Positions 27,843 to 36,483 of a DNA stretch of 64,000 bases are shown piece by piece. Each line of letters opens with the position of its first letter. Position 1 is the first letter of the stretch. Both the position numbers and the translations under genes were made by a program. The stretch comes from CAZEAC01 sp964510065 (GTDB taxonomy: Bacteria > Bdellovibrionota_C > UBA2361 > CAIXSY01). The stretch is taken from assembly GCA_964510065.1 (NCBI GenBank), contig CAZEAC010000006.1, forward strand, positions 25,658 through 89,657, in the 5' to 3' direction. Under the pieces are notes generated by a model. That model searched no databases and was not told the origin of the DNA. It was given only the letters and a program-made list of their open reading frames with translations.

Positions 27843-29255
27843 ATGTTGATGACGCGTGAACGAGACCTTTTTTTGACATTATTTTTCTTTTTCGCGACTC
27901 TGTCGTTCGCGCAGCCTACTTTTCCGATCAAGGTGTCGGCGAATGGGCGTTACCTCGAAGACGCGGCTGGGGTCCCTTTTACTATTCATGCCGATACGCC
28001 GTGGTCCTTAATTGTTCAAATTAGTCGTGACGACGCGATCGCATATCTCGATGATCGGAAACAGAAGGGATTCAATACGCTTATTGTAAACCTTATTGAA
28101 CATGAATATGGAGATCGTGCTCCGAATACAATAAACAATGTCGCTCCTTTTTTGGTCCCTGGTGACCTCTCGACTCCTAATGACGCTTATTTTTCTTACG
28201 CGAAATCTATTGTTGATCTAGCCGCGCAGCGAGGATTCTTGGTGCTGCTCACTCCGAGCTACTTTGGCTATGGCGGAGGCTCAAGCGGATGGTGGAGTGA
28301 GATAACAAACAGCGGCCCGGCAAAGTGCTTTGCCTATGGTCAGTACCTTGGCAACTTGTTCAAACAGAACACAAACATCGGCTGGATATTCGGTGGTGAC
28401 TACAGCCCGCCGGCAGGTAGCACCGGCGAACTTAATGCGGTCGAAACCGCAAAGGGGCTGAAAGCCGCAGATCGCGCGGATAGACTCTATACCTATCATG
28501 GCATTCGCAGAACCAATGCCACCGACCAGATTGCCTTTCGACCCTATATCAATGTCAACGCAGTATATAGTGGGACCGGCATCGAAGTTTACCAGCGTTG
28601 CCTCAACTCGTGGACAACATCAACGCTGCCGAATTTTATTATCGAAGCATGGTACGAGAATGAGCATGGAATGACTCCCTATCAGTTACGTCAACAAGCT
28701 TACTGGGCATTTACCACCTGCGCGAGCGGACAGGCTTTTGGTAATGCGCCAATTTGGTACTTTTATTCGACCACCGCGCAGGCATTCGCTGATAATCGAT
28801 CTATCACTTGGCAACAGTCGCTCAATTCCGCGGGCTCGTTGGACTTTAGTAGACTCGGGACTTTAATTAAGAGGTTTCAAACAGCTAAGCTTCAGCCAGA
28901 TACAAATCATCAGATTGTGATCTCGGGCTACGGATCGTTTGGAGCCACCAACTACGCCACGACAGCCATGAGTAATACTGGTGATCTTGCGATCACCTAT
29001 CTTCCGGCGATTGCCTCCTTGACTCTTAACCTGGCCTGGTTCAACGCGAGCGTCTACCTTACTTGGTTCGATCCGACTTCAGGTGAGCTCTCGGCAATAC
29101 CAGGTTCGCCGTTTGGCAACGCCGGCTCACACGTAGCAGCTCCCGGAGGCACAAATTCAGCGGGGGCTTCAGATTGGGTGCTAATTGCTTCGACGCAAAA
29201 TCCTTTGATTTCTTCGGCTCCGGGCGCTCCGCGAAATCTCGGACTTTCCGGCTGA
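27843..29255 (+). CDS. secreted apiosidase-like (DUF4038/GH140) glycoside hydrolase
   Basis: This 470-residue protein has a signal peptide (FLTLFFFFATLSFAQPTF) followed by the DUF4038 barrel. Its entry pattern is VSANGRYLEDAAGVPF and IHADTPWSLI, and the acidic motif FIIEAWYENEH lies late in the barrel. A beta-sandwich C-terminal domain of the PF12904 kind follows. Related enzymes include the GH140 apiosidases, which cut apiose-containing pectin. Together with the beta-helix protein at 8.8-10.6 kb it may indicate polysaccharide use, but the substrate is unproven. Confidence 0.8.
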   Translation: MLMTRERDLFLTLFFFFATLSFAQPTFPIKVSANGRYLEDAAGVPFTIHADTPWSLIVQISRDDAIAYLDDRKQKGFNTLIVNLIEHEYGDRAPNTINNVAPFLVPGDLSTPNDAYFSYAKSIVDLAAQRGFLVLLTPSYFGYGGGSSGWWSEITNSGPAKCFAYGQYLGNLFKQNTNIGWIFGGDYSPPAGSTGELNAVETAKGLKAADRADRLYTYHGIRRTNATDQIAFRPYINVNAVYSGTGIEVYQRCLNSWTTSTLPNFIIEAWYENEHGMTPYQLRQQAYWAFTTCASGQAFGNAPIWYFYSTTAQAFADNRSITWQQSLNSAGSLDFSRLGTLIKRFQTAKLQPDTNHQIVISGYGSFGATNYATTAMSNTGDLAITYLPAIASLTLNLAWFNASVYLTWFDPTSGELSAIPGSPFGNAGSHVAAPGGTNSAGASDWVLIASTQNPLISSAPGAPRNLGLSG

Positions 29256-29395
29256 AACAAGTGCTTTCGAGGCTCTTGGCCAACTTTGCGCAGTTGAGGT
29301 ATCCACCAGATGCTCAAAGTGCGCTGCTCGTTATAAGTTAATCACTACTTTAGCAGTACAATGTCACACCATTCGCAACTCGTTCCATAATTTGT

Positions 29396-29923
29396 ATGGC
29401 ATCGAGATACAAATTAAGTGAAGGTGTGGCCATGCAAGATTTAGTAAGGGAACGTACGAAAGTCGGAGCAAATGATAGGAATGGGCCCGGTGCTCAACGT
29501 GATCCTGCCGCTCAGGTCATGGCCCTTATTGAAAACATCAATGAGTCGACTTCAGGACCGGAGCTACATCGCGGGCTGCTTGCTGCCTTTGGTGATAGAA
29601 GTGAACTACGCCTTCGGCGTGGTTCTTCGGGTACCGCCGAACAGATTGCTTTGTCCTGGAAGCAGGTACCACACGTTGGACAGGTAATAACGATCTCTTA
29701 TTATAGTGGCCTCTTCGACCATGATCGTATAGATCTACGCCTTGCGCACAGCCAAAGTGCACACGGTTATTTGCAACCCAAACCAGACGAATATTTAGCT
29801 ACTGTCGCTGCAGTGAAGGAAGTTCTCATTAAAGATTTTGGATATAATAGAGTCAATCATAAATTGTGGGCGGGAGATCGTGAGAAAAACGGCCTACAAT
29901 TAATTCGCCCAATTTCCCTCTAA
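29396..29923 (+). CDS. hypothetical protein, 175 aa
   Basis: I do not recognise this protein. It has a charged N-terminal part, a strand-rich centre (ITISYYSGLFDHDRIDLRL) and a C-terminal mixed segment. Starts at 29396 or the internal ATG at 29432 are both possible. It lies between the GH140-like gene and a 636-bp gap that holds palindromes and a broken gene end. Confidence 0.5.
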   Translation: MASRYKLSEGVAMQDLVRERTKVGANDRNGPGAQRDPAAQVMALIENINESTSGPELHRGLLAAFGDRSELRLRRGSSGTAEQIALSWKQVPHVGQVITISYYSGLFDHDRIDLRLAHSQSAHGYLQPKPDEYLATVAAVKEVLIKDFGYNRVNHKLWAGDREKNGLQLIRPISL

Positions 29924-30081
29924 AAAAACAATACACGTGGCGGGACATGGCGGCGCTCCTTTCCGGCATGATTGGGATTGCACTCGACGGAGCATAGACG
30001 TCAAATTGAGAGCACTTACGCGAATTGGATTGCATGCTTATAAGAACTATATTCTTGTACGCAGCAGCGTTCTAAGAGCTA

Positions 30082-30201
30082 CTATTTAAGAACGCTCTTC
30101 GCTGTCTCGATCACGTCCTCGGTAAGGCCGACCGATTCCCGCTGACTTTCATCGAATAGGACAAACGATCCGCCGCTCAACGTAACAGGGATCGTGATTA
30201 G
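30082..30201 (-). pseudogene. 3' remnant of a gene cut near a palindromic element
   Basis: On the minus strand 39 sense codons read as well-behaved protein sequence (TIPVTLSGGSFVLFDESQ...SVGLTEDVIETAKSVLK) before a TAG stop at 30082-30084. The frame is closed by an in-frame TAG just upstream at 30202-30204, close to the palindromic element at 30224-30473. This fits the C-terminal end of a gene truncated by that element. The family cannot be named from so short a piece. Confidence 0.4.
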
Positions 30202-30223
30202 CTACTCAAGCGAGCTGGAGGGC

Positions 30224-30473
30224 GCGTCGGAGTGCTTTACCACAAGGGACGCAAAGGACACAGCGCGGCCCGGCCGCAACGTAAAGGGGTTGCGGCCTCT
30301 TGAGCCGCGCTTCAGTGTTGTCCCTCCGGGGGGTATTACTATCCGCCAGAAAAATCTTCCTAAGATTAGAAGATTCTGGCGGATAGTAATACGAAGGAAA
30401 GACCATATAAATCCGGGCTTTTCCACGTTTACTTTGTGTCCTTGGCGTCCTTAGCGGTAAAACATTCCGACGC
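30224..30473. repeat. nested palindromic element
   Basis: The outer arms are imperfect inverted copies: GCGTCGGAGTGCTTTACCAC at 30224-30243 against the reverse complement of the right arm ending at 30473, continuing through the GGGACGCAAAGGACAC stretch. Inside lies a second near-perfect hairpin at 30333-30392 (GTATTACTATCCGCCAGAA with its reverse complement). This looks like one palindromic element inserted in another. It fills a large part of the gene-free interval 29924-30560. Confidence 0.75.
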
Positions 30474-30560
30474 ACTATTTTTAAGCCGAAAATTGGACTA
30501 AGTCACTGCGCTTCACTACAATCATGGCCCCTTCGTCGAAGCGTCCGAATTAGGCAGTAC

Positions 30561-33524
30561 ATGGAAGTGCAATCAAAGAACACACCGAATCCTCACAGCT
30601 TTCAAGATGCTGGATTACGTGATGCCCGACTTTCTCCCTGTCTTTTTCACCCCCACTTCACTTTTCTTGGCCTTACCCAACTACCGGATATTCATGCAAC
30701 GGGCTTTCGACTTCGTCATGCGAGCGGCGCCGAGCTGGTCGCCATTCTCGACAACAATCCAGTTCAAAGTTTCGCATTAAGTTTCGATGCGGCGCCTCGA
30801 GACGACTCAGGCTGGGTTCACGTCGCAGAACATCTCCATTGCAACACCTCGACCAGTCACCCCCGGGTCCATGATATAATGACTGTCGCGGCGCGCGGCG
30901 GACACTATCTTAGCCTAAACGCTTCAACGGACTACGACCAGGCGACATTCTATGTGACGAGTGCTGTCCCGCATGAGTATCTGCGCCTTAGTGCCTTGAT
31001 AATCGACTCCGTTTTCCAAGCCCGATCTTCAAAACTTGACTTCGCGATTGAAGGCTGGCGAGTCAAGATTGACCGAAAAAATCGTCCTCTCGTGCGCGGG
31101 ATAACTTACTCCGAAGCATGCGGCGCGGAAGGTGATCCAGAGGAAGCGATGCGCCACGCGATTTTGAGCACACTTCTTCCGAATTCACATTACCGCCATA
31201 GTTTCTGTGGAATTCCGAAAGCCATGCTGCTTCTCAAGCACGAAGAGCTTATAAAGCGAGCGAAACAACTCTTTCACCCCTCCCAGGCCAAGCTCTTTGT
31301 GAGCGGCAAACTCGAACTGCCGGAAATCTTGCAGGCAATCGATTTTGCGCTGCCCAAAGTATTCGAGCCCTTTACGCCTGAGGTCCAACTGGACACGACT
31401 CCGGTTGCCGAACCAATTCGCCAGCATTTTGCCTACCCGTATTTCGGCGCAGCCGCCGATGCACCGTCCGCGTCGGCCATTGCTTGGGTAATTCCACCTG
31501 AAGGTAACAACTTCCCTCGAGTTGCTCTTGACGTCCTTGAGACGCTTTTAGTGACACGAAGCGATCCGAACATATTGGAACGTTTCGAAGAAGCCGGACT
31601 GAATTGCTCACTTTGTGGTGGCATCATGCGCCTACGACAGAATATTTTTCAGCTCGAAGGCTGGGGAGTGAACCAAGAGCAGCGCGGCGATTATGAAAGG
31701 TGCATTCTTGAATGGCTACATACCCTCACGCAACGAATGTTCACGACCGAAGAGATCGAATGGGCATTGAATACGGTAGAGCTTGATTATCGAGAAAAAT
31801 TGGCCGAGCCGCAGAGCGGTGAGTCGCTTCGTGATATGGTGCTCGAGTCATGGAATCTTCACGGATCGCCTTTCGAAGGTCTTCGTTGGAAAAGCGACAT
31901 GGAAGCTTTGCGAAAAACGCTCGCTCGCGAAGGTCGCTTATTTGAAAGAATGATCCAAGAATTGCTGCTGGACAATCATCACCGCACCACAGTCTCAATC
32001 GAGCCTAGTACGGATACAGGCTCCTCGCATATCGAGCAGGAGAATGCTTTCCTCAAGAATCTAGACTTATCTGAAAACGGTGCCTTCCGCAAAGAATGCA
32101 TAGAACAGGAGCAGCAGATCAGTCGCCTTTCGCGAAGGCGCGAAAACGATCAAGCACTGGCGTGTTTTCCGCCACTTGAGCTCTCCCTACTTAACCGCGA
32201 AATTCCGCCGATGCCGATATTTGAGAATGTCGAATCAGAAAAAATTGTCATACAACGAATACCCGCACGCGATTTGGTAGCGATTGAGATATTTCTTGAT
32301 CTCACTGCGCTTGATGCGAGTAGCTTTCCTTATGCGATGTTACTGCCTGCAGTTTTGCAGAAAATCATTAACACGAGCCCCACTTTCGCTCTCGTACCTA
32401 TGAAGCTCGAACTTTCGGCACTCGCGTCGGAAACAAGCGCCGATCAAACTCCCTGCTTCCACTTAATACTTCGCGGAACATGTCTCGCGCTGCAGGGCGA
32501 ACTATTCGCCGAAAACATTCGTAAGTTATTGCGAAGTCCATTAGTTCTCTCTTCTACGGCTTTACGCGAATGCGTTTCCGAGGCCCGCTCTGAGCTTTAT
32601 GAGACTTTTTTTCAGTCTGAGGATACTTTGGCGAAGACCAGAGCATGCGCGCTTCTTTCGACCTCATGGCAAAGGCAGGACCTTAGTGAAGGGATACGGC
32701 ACTTTCGCAACTTGCGCGCCTGTGAAGAAGAAATCAACAAGAGCGAGAAGAACTGCCTCGAAGTATTAGATCACGTGAATCGGGCTTACCAGGCGTCACT
32801 TGCCTCGCCGAACACATCGATTCATGTGATTGAACCTGACAACCAAAAAAGTGATCTGTCGAGCTATTTCCGTGGCCTACTCCGCGGCTCCAGCGATCCT
32901 TCCTCTCACACGCGATTCATCAAAGGCGTAGCGCAGCACCTTCGCGCGGAAGGTATCGTCATCCCGACTCGCCTCACCAGCACCGCGGTGGCACTTGATT
33001 TGCGAGCTGTCGGACACCATCCGCATGGCGCGCTTTCTGTGCTGTTAAACCAACTGCATTACGCTGACCTCTGGAGAGCTATGCGAGTGCGTGGCAGCGC
33101 ATATGGTGTTTCTGCCGAATATGGTGAGCAGACAGGAATATTGTCGTTCGGATGCACTTACTGCCCCGATCCGGAGCTTGCCCTTCGAACCATGAGGCGT
33201 ATTCCTCGAATCGTTGATGCGCTCGCCCTCTCTGAGAGCGATCTTCGCCGGGCTAAAGTTGGTGCTATTCGTGAGGTAGATATGCCGCTCAGTCCGCTTG
33301 AAATCGCTCACGAGAACTATCTCGACCGCCTTCTTGGTATATCTCACGCCCAAAAACAGAATAGACGAGGTCAAATATTCGACTGTACCCTAAATGAGCT
33401 TCGCGCTTATGCAAGCGTCTTTGCCGACGCGCTCGCGAAGCATTCGGCAATCGCGGTGCTTGGTGAACGCACCCTGCTCGAGGGAATTAAGTCTAAGTTC
33501 GCGCTTGAAATCAGCGAGCTTTGA
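30561..33524 (+). CDS. M16C-type (pitrilysin/PreP-like) zinc metallopeptidase
   Basis: This 987-residue protein has the two-lobed M16 layout. The inverted zinc motif is HVAEH (His87, Glu90, His91), and the third ligand is probably Glu185 in RGITYSEACG, which matches the PreP-type 'GVVYNE' region. The C-terminal lobe contains the usual Arg-Tyr-type closing region (VRGSAYGVSAEYGEQTGILS). Members degrade peptides in a closed chamber. There is no signal peptide, so it is probably cytoplasmic. It stands alone. Confidence 0.85.
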   Translation: MEVQSKNTPNPHSFQDAGLRDARLSPCLFHPHFTFLGLTQLPDIHATGFRLRHASGAELVAILDNNPVQSFALSFDAAPRDDSGWVHVAEHLHCNTSTSHPRVHDIMTVAARGGHYLSLNASTDYDQATFYVTSAVPHEYLRLSALIIDSVFQARSSKLDFAIEGWRVKIDRKNRPLVRGITYSEACGAEGDPEEAMRHAILSTLLPNSHYRHSFCGIPKAMLLLKHEELIKRAKQLFHPSQAKLFVSGKLELPEILQAIDFALPKVFEPFTPEVQLDTTPVAEPIRQHFAYPYFGAAADAPSASAIAWVIPPEGNNFPRVALDVLETLLVTRSDPNILERFEEAGLNCSLCGGIMRLRQNIFQLEGWGVNQEQRGDYERCILEWLHTLTQRMFTTEEIEWALNTVELDYREKLAEPQSGESLRDMVLESWNLHGSPFEGLRWKSDMEALRKTLAREGRLFERMIQELLLDNHHRTTVSIEPSTDTGSSHIEQENAFLKNLDLSENGAFRKECIEQEQQISRLSRRRENDQALACFPPLELSLLNREIPPMPIFENVESEKIVIQRIPARDLVAIEIFLDLTALDASSFPYAMLLPAVLQKIINTSPTFALVPMKLELSALASETSADQTPCFHLILRGTCLALQGELFAENIRKLLRSPLVLSSTALRECVSEARSELYETFFQSEDTLAKTRACALLSTSWQRQDLSEGIRHFRNLRACEEEINKSEKNCLEVLDHVNRAYQASLASPNTSIHVIEPDNQKSDLSSYFRGLLRGSSDPSSHTRFIKGVAQHLRAEGIVIPTRLTSTAVALDLRAVGHHPHGALSVLLNQLHYADLWRAMRVRGSAYGVSAEYGEQTGILSFGCTYCPDPELALRTMRRIPRIVDALALSESDLRRAKVGAIREVDMPLSPLEIAHENYLDRLLGISHAQKQNRRGQIFDCTLNELRAYASVFADALAKHSAIAVLGERTLLEGIKSKFALEISEL

Positions 33525-33546
33525 GTTAATAAAAGGGATCCGGCAC

Positions 33547-33687
33547 CTAGCCTGGAACATATGTTTTCCGACTCTTCTCATCTCTGTGCTCTCCGTGCCT
33601 GTGGTTTAATTGTCTTTATAAAAACCACAGAGGCTCAGAGGACACCGAGACAGGGAAAAGTGAGAAGATTTCGTTAACAGAGTACTA
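33547..33687. repeat. CTAG-bounded palindromic element, family B, copy 2
   Basis: This diverged copy of the repeats at 19856 and 63129 starts CTAGCCTGGAACATATGTTT and ends ACAGAGTACTA. The central arms carry TGCCTGTGG / CCACAGAGGC. It directly follows the M16 gene (22 bp after the stop) and runs into the element at 33684. Confidence 0.82.
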
Positions 33688-33750
33688 ACGAGGCTTCGCC
33701 TCAGACCGTCGAGCTAAGTTCCGGCAGAGGTGCCGCGAAGCCTCGCTAGT
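33684..33750. repeat. short palindromic element, family C
   Basis: Terminal arms are ACTAACGAGGCTTCGC at 33684-33699 and GCGAAGCCTCGCTAGT at 33735-33750, which pair with one mismatch. It abuts the family B copy, and the CTAA/CTAG at its edges is shared with neighbouring elements. It is non-coding. Confidence 0.75.
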
Positions 33751-33881
33751 CGGTATTGTCTGGTTCGACTTCGGGCTCCTGCCCTACGTCGAACTCGCTC
33801 CAAGCTGCGTTTCGCGCGGGAAGGGCGCGAAACTCCGCGTCGCTCCAGGCGCTGCCGCGCCTGTCCGGCCATCCTGGCCGG

Positions 33882-33944
33882 CTAGATTCCTTGGCACCAG
33901 AATGCAACTCATTTGGTGCTAGTTCCAAAAGCCAAGGAATCTAG
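33882..33944. repeat. CTAG-bounded palindromic element, family D
   Basis: Perfect 14-bp inverted arms, CTAGATTCCTTGGC at 33882-33895 and GCCAAGGAATCTAG at 33931-33944, surround 35 bp. The CTAG at the right edge contains the TAG stop codon of the minus-strand gene that ends here. The 33751-33881 stretch between elements C and D is also rich in short inverted repeats and contains no gene I can support. Confidence 0.85.
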
Positions 33945-34921
33945 ATTGACCACTCGCCTTCAAATCTCCCGGCAAGTACTGGGACGAAATCCACAGGATC
34001 ACGAGCCGCACGCATAGATTGTGCTCGCTTGGCTTCCAACTCACTTAAGGCGGCGGCGCGCGCGTTATCCAGAACTCCTGCGATATGGCGAAGCAGCGGA
34101 GCTCGATCCAAGAGCTTCACATAATGCGAGGAGGTATCAGCGAAAGAGGATCCCCACGCCTGATTTAGCAATTCCTGACCAAATTCAAAGGTTGCACATT
34201 GACCGTTTGGCGCTCTCACCGTGTAACGGTCGGAAGCAGATTTGCCGTACGCCATAGCCGAGGAGCTAAAGCTTTCTGGCTCGGGATACACGGTTATTGG
34301 AAGGGGCACCGAATTCGAAAATCCCGGCGCCGCGGCATACTCTTTGGGGAGATTCATTTTCGGCGATATTGCGATAACAGCCACTCCTTTCGCATCGGTC
34401 GCATCGCGCACGAATTGCCACGTAATTTGCTCATGATGTGACCAGCCGTCGTGATACCCACGCCCTTGAACAATCGCGGGTTGAAACTTCGATAGGTTTC
34501 TGGCGAGCTGCTTCGTTGCGCTGGCCATCATTCCGTTCCGAAGTATCTCGAAGGCCACCTTTTCTCCGATGCATTCAGGATTTAGCGGAGTCGTTCGATT
34601 CCTCTCGTTGATGTCTAACGTAACAACTCTTCTTGACAGTGGGATGTCACGAGTCGCTGTGTCAAAATATACAGTAGTCGCGACTTGGATCCGCGGCTCT
34701 CCCGTGCTCTTATCGAGCCTTACCTCAGACTTCGTTCGTACCATCGGGTGATCGGCAGCATAAATCTGGCCATCAGAGCCCTTCGCGATTCTTATTCTTC
34801 CGAAGCTTGGAGAAATGATGGATTGAGAGTCGACTTTGCTAAAAGTTTCTTCCAGGCTAGGTCGAGTTTCTGGCTTAACCGGCTGCGGCTTTTTAAAAAG
34901 ACGCGCAATTGTTTCATACAT
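33941..34921 (-). CDS. hypothetical protein, about 326 aa
   Basis: I do not recognise this family. I chose ATG at 34921 (MYETIARLFKKP), preceded by a Gly-rich site GGGGTGG. The protein is soluble with a strand-rich middle (VYFDTATRDIPLSRRVVTLD, KGVAVIAISPKMNLP) and a helical Arg/Ala-rich C-terminus. Its stop codon is supplied by a palindromic element. Its position beside other unknown proteins and the type III-like locus makes an accessory or effector role conceivable; nothing in the sequence proves it. Confidence 0.6.
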   Translation of the reverse strand: MYETIARLFKKPQPVKPETRPSLEETFSKVDSQSIISPSFGRIRIAKGSDGQIYAADHPMVRTKSEVRLDKSTGEPRIQVATTVYFDTATRDIPLSRRVVTLDINERNRTTPLNPECIGEKVAFEILRNGMMASATKQLARNLSKFQPAIVQGRGYHDGWSHHEQITWQFVRDATDAKGVAVIAISPKMNLPKEYAAAPGFSNSVPLPITVYPEPESFSSSAMAYGKSASDRYTVRAPNGQCATFEFGQELLNQAWGSSFADTSSHYVKLLDRAPLLRHIAGVLDNARAAALSELEAKRAQSMRAARDPVDFVPVLAGRFEGEWSI

Positions 34922-35028
34922 ATAACCACCCCTAAAACGGCCCCGACGGGCATTTGTCCGCCCGATTCTAAGCGAAATTGAATTGCTACTCAAAGATACG
35001 GAAATCTTCGAGAATGATTGTTTTAACA

Positions 35029-35047
35029 GGCTTTCCTTGAGGAAGCC
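35029..35047. other. short hairpin GGCTTTCC/GGAAGCC
   Basis: A 7-8 bp stem with a 4-base loop lies in the 434-bp gap between the divergent genes at 34921 and 35356. No T-run follows on either strand, so a terminator is not supported. Apart from this and the duplicated type III-locus gene end, I see nothing in the gap. Confidence 0.35.
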
Positions 35048-35171
35048 AAGGCAACGAACTTGTACCGAGTTCAGCAGTTACAATAAGCAATTGGGGCCGA
35101 TGCGCGTCACCCCTATATTCTTAACCTAGAATCGTCCTTTTACGGGCGCTGTTGCCAAGCAACTTCTCACC

Positions 35172-35291
35172 GTCACCCTTACAGAGGAAAATATAATTTG
35201 TCAGATTCGACGATATCTCTGCAGCTACCCGTTTTGATATCTCGCCAGCTGCACTTTACAGAATCGAAAATATTTGGATCCTTCACCAATC
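35172..35291 (-). pseudogene. duplicated, frameshifted 3' end of the type III-locus TPR gene (direct repeat, left copy)
   Basis: This 120-bp stretch is a diverged copy of 41512-41635, in the same orientation. The shared sequence covers the last codons of the TPR gene (reading LVKDPNI...) plus about 60 bp downstream of it. Here one base is missing after GATCCAAATATT, so the frame is broken, and no upstream part of the gene is present. The two copies bracket about 6.2 kb (35292-41511). Confidence 0.75.
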
Positions 35292-35355
35292 ATAAGACGG
35301 TAGCCCCATTCTCCCGCTTAATTCATTAATGGTATAATCTTCGGGAACTAGCGTT

Positions 35356-36063
35356 ATGTTTGGACTCTCTAAAATGGAGCGCGCCAATTCGGTGCGCGCA
35401 ACCTTAAATACAGCTGCGGCAAAGCTAGAGGAAGTGCTCGGTAAAAAATTCGACGCTGGCGACACCGGCGTCGATGACGTATTTCGCATGGGAGTGGCGA
35501 TATTCAATCTTGAGCACCAATCAACAAGCTCGACATGGGTCGGTTTCTCGTCAACGGAAAGGATCTACGCAAAGGCATTAGCCTTTTGCTTAAATCCTGA
35601 GTTCGGAGTCGGGCGGTTCGGAGTACGCACTCCAATATTTCTTGAAAGCGATATTCCGCTGGTCGAGAGCAGGCTCAAAGAAATGGCGCACCTGTTGGGA
35701 ATGGAGTTCGTTCCGAAGATGAATCTACTAGTGGATCCCTTAAGAGGATGGTTCGAACCCGAAGAGCTTTCGGCGGTCACTACCAATGGTATCGTACTGA
35801 ACTATCAGGCCATGATTCGCACGCAAACATCGGGTACGGACAGGAATTCTGCCCGAGGAATCGCCGACAAGGTCTGCAACGCCGTCGATGCAAATGCTCC
35901 CCGCCTCAGGGCGATAGTCGACGACATTACCGATGCAATGAAACGCGGCTATGACGCCGTAAGAGTCCGGGTTCCTGACTTGTCCGCGTATTTCCGTGAG
36001 TGCCCGAGTTTCGTCGGTTACAAACAACTAAGAGGATACGACTTCCCTCCTCGATTTCATTGA
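35356..36063 (+). CDS. hypothetical protein, 235 aa
   Basis: I do not recognise this protein. It is soluble with an N-terminal helical segment (SVRATLNTAAAKLEEVLG), a central region with ESDIPLVESRLKEMAHLLG, and a C-terminal strand/helix region ending in YDFPPRFH. It is the first gene inside the direct-repeat-bounded segment. The palindrome at 36164-36240 lies 100 bp downstream. Confidence 0.55.
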   Translation: MFGLSKMERANSVRATLNTAAAKLEEVLGKKFDAGDTGVDDVFRMGVAIFNLEHQSTSSTWVGFSSTERIYAKALAFCLNPEFGVGRFGVRTPIFLESDIPLVESRLKEMAHLLGMEFVPKMNLLVDPLRGWFEPEELSAVTTNGIVLNYQAMIRTQTSGTDRNSARGIADKVCNAVDANAPRLRAIVDDITDAMKRGYDAVRVRVPDLSAYFRECPSFVGYKQLRGYDFPPRFH

Positions 36064-36163
36064 CTGAGGTCCCCTACTCTCCGGTTCGCATGTTTACGAC
36101 CGGTCAAGTTCAGAACAGCACTCTCGTCCGAATATTAGTCTTAAGAGGCTCAATACGCTCCCT

Positions 36164-36240
36164 CTCAGGTGAGATGAATGCTCCTCAGTTTCCCTGCTAC
36201 CACGTAGTAGGGAAACTAAGGAGCATTCATCTCACCTGAG
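36164..36240. repeat. 77-bp near-perfect hairpin
   Basis: CTCAGGTGAGATGAATGCTC at 36164-36183 pairs with its exact complement at 36221-36240, and the pairing continues inward with few mismatches through AGTTTCCCT / AGGGAAACT. The stem is about 36 bp. There is no T-run. It lies in the 420-bp gap 36064-36483 between convergent genes; nothing else is seen in the gap. It could work as a bidirectional transcript end or be a palindromic element. Confidence 0.85.
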
Positions 36241-36483
36241 GCAATACGCACGGGAATTATCGAGGGGAGTTTATACGACAATATTGAGATCCTAGATCTG
36301 AAGATGATGTTTCTGAACCTGAACTTACTGATGACATTTGCTAAGACATAACAAGTAGATAAACCAGGTTCGCGCATTCGTACTACTGTTCGTCGAAATC
36401 GCAGAAAAGTTGCCGCTTATTTATCGCGCGGTCTCCGAAGGAATGATCGGGGAATGCTCGGAGGCCTCTTGTGCGGCCATAGC

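Noticed and set aside
35740..35760. A tRNA T-arm-like GGTTCGAAC
   Set aside because: It lies inside a coding gene and no cloverleaf can be formed around it.
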